From positions 2,909,470 to 2,973,469 of the forward strand of contig NZ_CM002139.1 of assembly GCF_000454545.1 (NCBI RefSeq): a stretch of DNA of 64,000 nucleotides, given 5' to 3'. Source of the stretch: Xanthomonas cassavae CFBP 4642 (GTDB taxonomy: Bacteria; Pseudomonadota; Gammaproteobacteria; Xanthomonadales; Xanthomonadaceae). Positions 59,501 to 64,000 of the stretch are shown here, piece after piece. The notes under the pieces are model-generated. The model did not search any database. It worked only from the letters and a program-made list of their open reading frames with translations, and was not told where the DNA came from. Numbering within the stretch: position 1 is the first letter of the stretch; every line of letters begins with the position of its first letter. The position numbers and the translations under genes were made by a program.

Positions 59501-60372
59501 TCGTGATGGTCACCGCCTACGAACGCCGCCTGCTGGAGCAGCATCCCGAGCAGCAGGACCTGGACGCGGTGATGACCAAGCCGGTGACCAGCGGGGCACT
59601 GCATCGCCTGGTGGAACAGCTGGCCGACGCGCGCCCCGGCGCTCGTCCTGCTGCGCCCACCTTCGTGGCGCGGCGACTGGAAGGCGCGAACCTGCTGCTG
59701 GTGGACGACAGCGAAATCAATTGCGAGGTGGCGCAGCGCATTCTCGAAGGCGAAGGCGCCATGGTCACCGTCGCCCACGATGGCGAGCAGGCGGTCAACG
59801 TGCTCAAGCGCGCGCCGGAGCTGTTCCAGCTGGTGCTGATGGACGTGCAGATGCCGGTGGTGGACGGTTACGAAGCCACCCGCAGGCTGCGCCAGATCCC
59901 GGCCCTGGCCAGCCTGCCGGTGATTGCCCTCACTGCCGGCGCCTTCCGCCCGCAGCAGGAAAAAGCCCTGGAAGCCGGCATGAACGGTTTTATCGCCAAG
60001 CCGTTCAACGTGGAGGAACTGGTCACCGCGATCCGCCATTTCATGCACCCGGGGATGCGCCGCATCCCGTCGCTGCCGCACGAGACCGCCAGCAACGATG
60101 GCCCGGAATGGCAGCACAGCGACCCGGAACTGCTGGACGCCGCGCGCGCGCAGCCTGTGGCGCGAGCGCGAGCCGTATGCTCGCTATCTGCGCAAGCTGC
60201 TGCGCGAAAACCCGGACCCGGCCGGTGTGGCGGCCGAGCATCTGCGCAACAACGAGTTGCCGGCGATCGGCGCCATGGCGCACAAGCTGCGCGGCGCGGC
60301 CGGGTCGCTGGCGCTGCCGGCCCTGGCCGGCGCCGCAGGCGATCTGGAAACGCGCATCGAGGACGGCCATGA
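56593..60372 (+). CDS. CHASE-PAS-PAS hybrid histidine kinase, C-terminus altered by frameshift
   Basis: The frame encodes 1259 aa. Order: membrane helix (AFICAALLLAAGLIAAIASGVWL), periplasmic CHASE domain (SRQFPGVLGYGYIHRVPPADEAQF), second helix, two PAS domains, a HisKA box with His653 (FLANMSHEIRTPMNAILGM), HATPase_c (NQVLVNLVGNAIKFTE; DTGIGISKEKQSLIFSPFLQAD; GGSGLGLTISRRLIE), a receiver with Asp943 (FLLDWRMPD) and a second receiver with Asp1084 (VLMDVQMPV). After about residue 1180 the frame becomes Arg/Gly/Ala-rich nonsense, while the expected HPt domain continues in the +1 frame. The switch is at the CG run 60131-60141. The next gene is a REC-HD-GYP regulator. Confidence 0.9.
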   Translation: MPNGRWNLRRKYGRRAFICAALLLAAGLIAAIASGVWLQRHNELERDQRFHYVVRTLARNISERMYTFEHGLRGARGVVIGAGSEVISRERFTLYSRSRDYSRQFPGVLGYGYIHRVPPADEAQFLETARADGAPDIHRRALAPWDGERYIVLYFEPESSGNRPIGLDIASEPRRRAAALQAARSGEPTMTSPVSLSGYRVPSESGFLVLLPVYREGMPLQTPQQRMAATNGWVYAPFSVEQMVRSALGERDDVALDLSDRNEPTHNFYRSGTPTRDSARWRPVVQLLPIYGRTWVITAHPTASFVASLNQTPPWLVGGLVMATSALLAALLGLYFSNGLRREEVLRKQMELAALVSHSSEAIVAETPDGRITHWNPAAETMFGYPADDAIGQDLGMLLSPQPYAMPEIDQPDQAHPVNASAALSVRHRDGHQVHVLASKAPIIEANETLSGHSHFFRDISERVRSHQRIVDLNASLEHQVAERTSELVKFSVLQRAILAHAGYAIIATDSSGFVTLFNPAAEKLLGYSADDVIGRRKASQFVEHDDLHERAHLLSEQTGTPVAPTLEAVAALTSLGRSDTSEWTYVSHDGRRLPVLLTLSTLRDDNDQVIGYLGVAVDLTEQKLHEKQLRLAMDAAKSANQSKSDFLANMSHEIRTPMNAILGMLYLLQRSELPGAAQDMVIKIDRSARSLLEIINDILDFSKIEAGRIDLERAPFDLNQLFDNIADLMRSSLSAKPVEMIVEPLPRDSRWLLGDALRINQVLVNLVGNAIKFTEQGEVVLSVRRFPSGDPNKVKLLFSVRDTGIGISKEKQSLIFSPFLQADTSTSRRYGGSGLGLTISRRLIELMGGALEVESVPGRGSEFYFVVTLEKSAPPAAQSDAPLPPPETMPRVLIADDHDAALNNLVRIATDLGWRVDAVASGQAALAAIEQAAEPYDIFLLDWRMPDIDGVAIARQIRARAAPGPHPVIVMVTAYERRLLEQHPEQQDLDAVMTKPVTSGALHRLVEQLADARPGARPAAPTFVARRLEGANLLLVDDSEINCEVAQRILEGEGAMVTVAHDGEQAVNVLKRAPELFQLVLMDVQMPVVDGYEATRRLRQIPALASLPVIALTAGAFRPQQEKALEAGMNGFIAKPFNVEELVTAIRHFMHPGMRRIPSLPHETASNDGPEWQHSDPELLDAARAQPVARARAVCSLSAQAAARKPGPGRCGGRASAQQRVAGDRRHGAQAARRGRVAGAAGPGRRRRRSGNAHRGRP

Positions 60373-60685
60373 CATCACCGCCGCATTGACGGCGCTGCAG
60401 GACATCATGCAGCGCACGGCCGATGCGATTCGCGCCTTCCTGCAGCACGACGATGACGCGGCCAGCGGCGACGATGGCGAGACCGCGCTCGATACGGACA
60501 GCGTGCAGATCCTGGAAGCGGCCTTCGCCAGCGACGATGCCGACAAGATCGACCATGCTCTGTTGATCTGCGCGCCTCGCCTGGCGCGCACGCTGCAGGA
60601 AGAACTGCAACGGGCGGTGGAGGATTTCGATTTCCGCCGCGCCGAAGCCACCCTGCGCGACTGGCAGGCCACCCACCCACGCTGA
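60142..60685 (+). pseudogene. HPt domain of the hybrid kinase, out of frame
   Basis: In the +1 frame relative to the kinase, the sequence from SLWREREPYARYLRKLLREN onward encodes a helical HPt domain: NELPAIGAMAHKLRGAAGSLALPALAGAAGDLE, with the phosphorylated His codon at 60281, then further helices to a stop at 60685. Adding two bases (one CG unit) or removing one base in the tract 60131-60141 would fuse it to the kinase. There is no credible start codon of its own with a ribosome-binding site. Confidence 0.75.
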
Positions 60686-60720
60686 AGACGATCTCCCGCG
60701 CCTGCTGCAAGGACCTCTCC

Positions 60721-61713
60721 ATGCCGTCCCGTCCCCTGCTCTGTGTCGACGACGAGTCCAGCAACCTGGCGACGCTGCGCCAGTTGTTGCGCGACGACTT
60801 TCCGCTGGTATATGCCAAATCGGGTGGCGAAGCGCTGGAAGCAGTGAGCCGGCATTGCCCGGCGTTGATCCTGCTGGACGTGGAATTACCGGACATGGAC
60901 GGCTACGCGGTGGCACGCACGCTCAAGCAACAGCCCTCCAGCAGCGCCATCCCCATCCTATTCGTCACCTCGCGCAACAGCGCGCACGACGAACGCGCCG
61001 GGCTGGAGGCGGGCGCCGCCGATTACGTCAGCAAGCCCTACTCGCCCGCGCTGCTCAAGGCCCGCATCGGCACCCAGCTCAAACTGGCCGAATGCGGGCG
61101 CCTGGCGCAGCACTACCGCGATGCCATCCATCTGCTGGGCACCGCCGGCCAGGGCCAGGATGTGGACACCGGCGCACATATCTGGCGCATGGCCGCGTAT
61201 GCCTGCGTGCTGGCCGAAGCGGCGGGCTGGTCGCCGCAGCAGGCGCAGTTGTTGCAGGATGCCGCACCCTTGCACGACGCCGGCAAGATCGCCGTGCCCG
61301 GCAGCATTCTGCACAAGCCCGATGCGCTGGACGAGCACGAGCGCTCGGTGGTGCGGCAGCATCCGCAGGCCGGCCACGACCTGCTGCGCCACGGACGCGG
61401 GCCGGTGTTCCAGCTGGCCGCGGAAATCGCGCTGCATCATCATGAATGCTGGGATGGCAGCGGGTATCCCAAGGGATTGTCCGGCGATGCCATTCCCGAA
61501 TCTGCACGTATCGTGGCAGTGGCCGACGTGTTCGACGCGCTGTGCGGGCGGCGCGCCTACAAGGCGCCGTGGACGGTGGAAGACGCCATGCGCAAGCTGG
61601 AAAGCATGTCCGGCAAGCAGCTGGAACCACGCCTGGTGCTGCATTTCCGCGAAGCGCTGCCGCAGATCCTGCAGATCAAGGACGCCTGGGACAGCCCGAT
61701 GCCACAGCGCTGA
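60721..61713 (+). CDS. REC-HD-GYP response regulator (RpfG-like cyclic di-GMP phosphodiesterase)
   Basis: A 330-aa regulator. The receiver has Asp53 in LILLDVELPDMDG and the Lys in YVSKPYSP. The HD-GYP domain is complete: His185-Asp186 in LHDAGKIAVPGSILHKP, RQHPQAG, EIALHHHECWDGSGYPKGLSG with GYP at 248-250, and AVADVFDALCGRRAYK. It should hydrolyse cyclic di-GMP when activated. It begins 35 bp after the HPt remnant, so it is co-transcribed with the hybrid kinase, a layout like RpfC-RpfG but with a CHASE sensor. Confidence 0.92.
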   Translation: MPSRPLLCVDDESSNLATLRQLLRDDFPLVYAKSGGEALEAVSRHCPALILLDVELPDMDGYAVARTLKQQPSSSAIPILFVTSRNSAHDERAGLEAGAADYVSKPYSPALLKARIGTQLKLAECGRLAQHYRDAIHLLGTAGQGQDVDTGAHIWRMAAYACVLAEAAGWSPQQAQLLQDAAPLHDAGKIAVPGSILHKPDALDEHERSVVRQHPQAGHDLLRHGRGPVFQLAAEIALHHHECWDGSGYPKGLSGDAIPESARIVAVADVFDALCGRRAYKAPWTVEDAMRKLESMSGKQLEPRLVLHFREALPQILQIKDAWDSPMPQR

Positions 61714-62185
61714 TTTGGGGAGCTCAGACAAGTGCCCGTTCGCGATGTCAGGCTGGCTGTCTTCCGCCGCACCCTCACCCCACCCCCTCTCCCGCAGGGA
61801 GAGCGGCTTTCCCCAGGGGCGATCCCTGTCCGCGTGCGGCATCTTGATCCTTCTCCCTTCGGGAGAAGGTGGCGCGCAGCGCCGGATGAGGGTGCGGGTA
61901 GCTGGGGGGAGAACATGCCGACGATGCATCACTTCGCGCATCCTATATCGCCATCGCGCGCTCGCCTCATCACCGGCCGCTTAGCCGAAACCTTTGCATC
62001 ACGCCAACACCCGCCACCAGACCACCGCGTCTGCACCGACAAGCACGCACTGTTACCCACGTGCGCTTGAACCCCACCCCACACCCGCGGACAATAGCCA
62101 TGTTGCGCCGCACAACACCGTGCGACGCGGGCCGATCCGGCTGCCGTTGCGGCGCCGTCCACGTGGCCCGGCAACCGAGAGTCCG
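61714..62185. other. Intergenic region with a repeat element
   Basis: These 472 bp hold no supported gene. The main content is the 125-bp element at 61770-61894 (listed). The rest must include the promoter of the DHA2-type transporter. Confidence 0.5.
61770..61894. repeat. 125-bp MITE-like intergenic element
   Basis: The ends CACCCTCA (61770-61777) and TGAGGGTG (61887-61894) are perfect inverted repeats. Inside are CTCTCCC-GCA-GGGAGAG around 61788-61804 and CCTTCTCCC-TTC-GGGAGAAGG at 61849-61869. Parts match the repeats at 25.3, 37.6 and 38.2 kb. Confidence 0.65.
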
Positions 62186-63613
62186 ATGTCCTCCAGCGTG
62201 TCCGAGGCCGGCGCCATGCCGCCGTCCTACCCCGATTACCGCATCATTTCGCTGATCCTGGCCTGCGCCATCTTCATGGAGCAGATGGACGCCACCGTGC
62301 TGGCGACCGCGCTGCCGACCCTGGCGCGCGACTTCGGCGTCGCCGCACCGGCCATGAGCATTGCCATGACCAGCTACCTGCTGACATTGGCGGTGCTGAT
62401 CCCGGCCAGCGGCGCGATCGCCGACCGCTTCGGCCTGCGCCGGGTGTTCGGCGCCTCCATCTGGGTGTTCGTCGGCGGCTCGATCCTGTGTTCGCTGGCC
62501 GACAGCCTGCCCACCATGGTCGCCGCCCGCGTGTTGCAGGGCGCCGGCGGGGCGATGATGGCGCCGCTCGGCCGGCTGATCCTGCTGCGCACGGTGGAGC
62601 GCCGCCACCTGGTGTCGGCGATGGCGTGGACGCTGGTGCCGGCCTTCATCGGCCCGATGCTGGGCCCGCCGCTGGGCGGGTTTTTCGTCTCGTATCTGGA
62701 TTGGCGCTGGATCTTCTACATCAACGTGCCGATCGGCATCGCCGGTTTCCTGCTGATGCGCCGCTTCATCCCGGAGATTCCCAGCGAATCGGTGCCGGCG
62801 CGGTTCGACCTGCGCGGCTTCGTGTTGTGCGGCACCGCGCTGGGCTGCCTGCTGTTCGGCCTGGAGATGGTCAGCCAGCACGACGGTCTTGGCGTGGCCA
62901 GCTGGCTGCTGGCGATCGGCGCCAGCGCGGCCATTGGCTATCTGTGGCATGCACGCCACCACCCCGCTCCGCTGCTGGACCTGACCCTGCTGCGGATCGA
63001 CTCGTTCCGGTTGTCGGTGATCGGCGGCGCGTTGATGCGTATCACCCAGGGCGCGCATCCGTTTCTGTTGCCGCTGCTGTTCCAGATCGGCTTCGGCTTC
63101 AGCGCCGCGCACAGCGGCCGGCTGATCCTGGCCACTGCGCTGGGCGCACTGCTGATGCGCAGCATCACTCCGCAGCTGCTGCGCCGCTTCGGCTACCGCA
63201 ACAGCCTGATCGGCAACGGCGTGCTGGCCAGCCTGGGCTACATGGTATGCGCGCTGTTCCGCCCCGACTGGCCGCCGGCGCTGATGGCCGGCCTGCTGCT
63301 GTGCTGCGGCGCGTTCATGTCGTTCCAGTTCGCCGCCTACAACACCATCGCCTACGAAAGCGTGCCCACCGCGCGCATGAGCCGCGCCAGCAGCCTGTAC
63401 ACCACGCTGCAGCAGTTGATGCTGTCGGTCGGCGTCTGTGCTGGCGCGATGATCCTCAACCTGGCGATGCTCGCCGGCGGTCACGCCCAGCCCCTGCAAG
63501 GGGACTTTTCGCTGGCTTTCTGCGTGGTCAGCCTGATCTCGCTCAGCGCCACCTGGTGGCATGTGCGCTTCGACAAGCATGCAGGGCAGGAAATGAGCGG
63601 GCATCGGGCTTAG
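62186..63613 (+). CDS. DHA2-like MFS transporter
   Basis: A 475-aa transporter with about 14 membrane helices. DHA2 features: CAIFMEQMDATVLATALPTLARDFG at helix 1, TLAVLIPASGAIADRFGLRRVFG for loop 2-3, RVLQGAGGAMMAPLGRLILL and FIGPMLGPPLGGFFVSYLDWRWIFYINVPIGI (motif C). It probably exports drugs or metabolites in exchange for protons. There is no adaptor or regulator beside it. The ATG at 62186 is preferred to earlier in-frame codons that give an Arg/Pro-rich leader; MPPSYPDY 27 bp further in is an alternative. Confidence 0.87.
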   Translation: MSSSVSEAGAMPPSYPDYRIISLILACAIFMEQMDATVLATALPTLARDFGVAAPAMSIAMTSYLLTLAVLIPASGAIADRFGLRRVFGASIWVFVGGSILCSLADSLPTMVAARVLQGAGGAMMAPLGRLILLRTVERRHLVSAMAWTLVPAFIGPMLGPPLGGFFVSYLDWRWIFYINVPIGIAGFLLMRRFIPEIPSESVPARFDLRGFVLCGTALGCLLFGLEMVSQHDGLGVASWLLAIGASAAIGYLWHARHHPAPLLDLTLLRIDSFRLSVIGGALMRITQGAHPFLLPLLFQIGFGFSAAHSGRLILATALGALLMRSITPQLLRRFGYRNSLIGNGVLASLGYMVCALFRPDWPPALMAGLLLCCGAFMSFQFAAYNTIAYESVPTARMSRASSLYTTLQQLMLSVGVCAGAMILNLAMLAGGHAQPLQGDFSLAFCVVSLISLSATWWHVRFDKHAGQEMSGHRA

Positions 63614-63811
63614 GGACCCTCTGAACAACGCCTTCAGGCCTGCCAGCAGGAGCGACTGATGCAGACCTGGCTAGACGCGCGGGTGACGCAGTCGTTCTAA
63701 CTGCTGAAAGCGCGCAAAAGTCCGGTCCGCTCAAATCGGCAGCGAATGAAGGTAAGCACGTCATTTTTCTAGGCCGAGATTTTGAATCCAGTGGCATGAG
63801 TCTAGAGCGTG
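63614..63811. other. Spacer between the transporter gene and the right-edge IS
   Basis: This 198-bp stretch has a lower GC content toward its right end than the rest of the window. I see no gene. GACCCTCTGAACAAC near 63617 recalls ends of some xanthomonad insertion sequences but is not enough to call a remnant. Confidence 0.4.
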
Positions 63812-64000
63812 TTATGAACTTTGAAGTAGAGACGCGGCATTTCCAAGCATGAGAATGGAGAAGACGACGAAGTGGAGTCCAGCCAGAGTTTCCGGCAGGC
63901 GTTCGTAATCACGGGCCAGGCGTCGGAATCGATTGACCCAGCCGAAACTGCGCTCCACGACCCAACGGCGCGGTAGCAATACAAAGCCTTTCTTGGCCTC
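63806..64000 (-). mobile_element. IS5-family insertion sequence, 3' part (continues off window)
   Basis: The transposase 3' end lies at 63812 and a candidate element end, GAGCGTGTTATGAAC, begins at about 63805-63807, next to CTAG, a common target of IS427-group IS5 elements. The other end is outside the window, so size and completeness are unknown. Confidence 0.65.
63812..64000 (-). CDS. IS5-family transposase, C-terminal part
   Basis: The last 62 codons are visible on the minus strand. The translation includes [20 protein letters not shown] and [20 protein letters not shown], the well-known C-terminal block of IS5-type transposases with the catalytic Glu in VVERSFGW, and ends LQSS. The N-terminal part is off the window. 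Confidence 0.88.
   Translation of the reverse strand, partial: EAKKGFVLLPRRWVVERSFGWVNRFRRLARDYERLPETLAGLHFVVFSILMLGNAASLLQSS

Noticed and set aside
57451..60117. 888-codon frame on the minus strand over the hybrid kinase
   Set aside because: The plus strand has unmistakable kinase domains across this whole stretch; the antisense protein shows no family features.
60098..60141. Independent start for the HPt remnant at the ATG at 60098
   Set aside because: The first codons before the CG tract are out of frame with the kinase and give nonsense sequence; no ribosome-binding site precedes it. A separate HPt protein is therefore unlikely, though not excluded.
63614..63711. Insertion-sequence remnant (GACCCTCTGAACAAC and a short ATG frame)
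   Set aside because: The likeness to an IS end is short and from memory, the frame is only 14 codons, and no matching second end is visible.

Overview
The window looks like a chromosomal segment of a Xanthomonas species. It is GC-rich and has the petA-petB-petC / sspA-sspB gene order, xanthomonad-type intergenic repeats, a REC/HD-GYP plus hybrid-kinase pair, and insertion sequences of the kinds common in that genus. Species cannot be fixed from the sequence alone. No tRNA, rRNA or CRISPR array was seen.

Layout. 0-2.2 kb (minus): a chemoreceptor gene followed by cheW (cut by the window edge), behind a good FliA (sigma-28) promoter match. 2.3-9.7 kb: a 3-methyladenine-type DNA glycosylase overlapping tail-to-tail with a giant Lhr helicase, a DUF3301 protein, and sspA, sspB and a small follower gene. 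10.4-16.2 kb: the cytochrome bc1 operon petABC, a lytic transglycosylase, and a WYL regulator divergent from a glutathione S-transferase with a perfect operator-like palindrome between them. 16.2-25.2 kb (plus): miaB, a gene-free stretch with a cluster of DnaA-box-like sequences, then phoH-(broken gene)-ybeY-hypothetical-corC-DUF4105/Lnb-like-corA. The gene between phoH and ybeY is split by a complete 1,030-bp IS481-family element with a 6-bp target duplication.

25.4-43.3 kb is a polyamine-use region: sad/gabD-like dehydrogenase, potG-potH-potI, potF, a putrescine-pyruvate-type aminotransferase, two PuuA-like ligases, PuuD and PuuB. Together they could import putrescine and take it through gamma-glutamyl or direct transamination routes to succinate. 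An EmrA-EmrB-outer-membrane-factor efflux operon sits between potF and potG.

43.4-56.4 kb: a two-receiver GGDEF protein, a metabolite/proton symporter, an operon of OFA-type transporter, fdhD, an FdhF/YdeP-like molybdoenzyme and a small winged-helix-like protein, a second class-III aminotransferase, an orphan ParB-like protein and a DUF445 membrane protein. 56.6-64 kb: a CHASE-PAS-PAS hybrid histidine kinase whose HPt domain has been thrown out of frame at a (CG)n tract, its likely partner REC-HD-GYP regulator, a DHA2-type transporter, and the 3' end of an IS5-family transposase at the right edge.

Most genes are ordinary housekeeping or accessory genes. The points that most deserve follow-up are the kinase frameshift, the IS-split lipoprotein-like gene, the DnaA-box cluster upstream of phoH, the palindromic operator of the WYL/GST pair, and the Lnb-like protein placed where lnt lies in enterobacteria.
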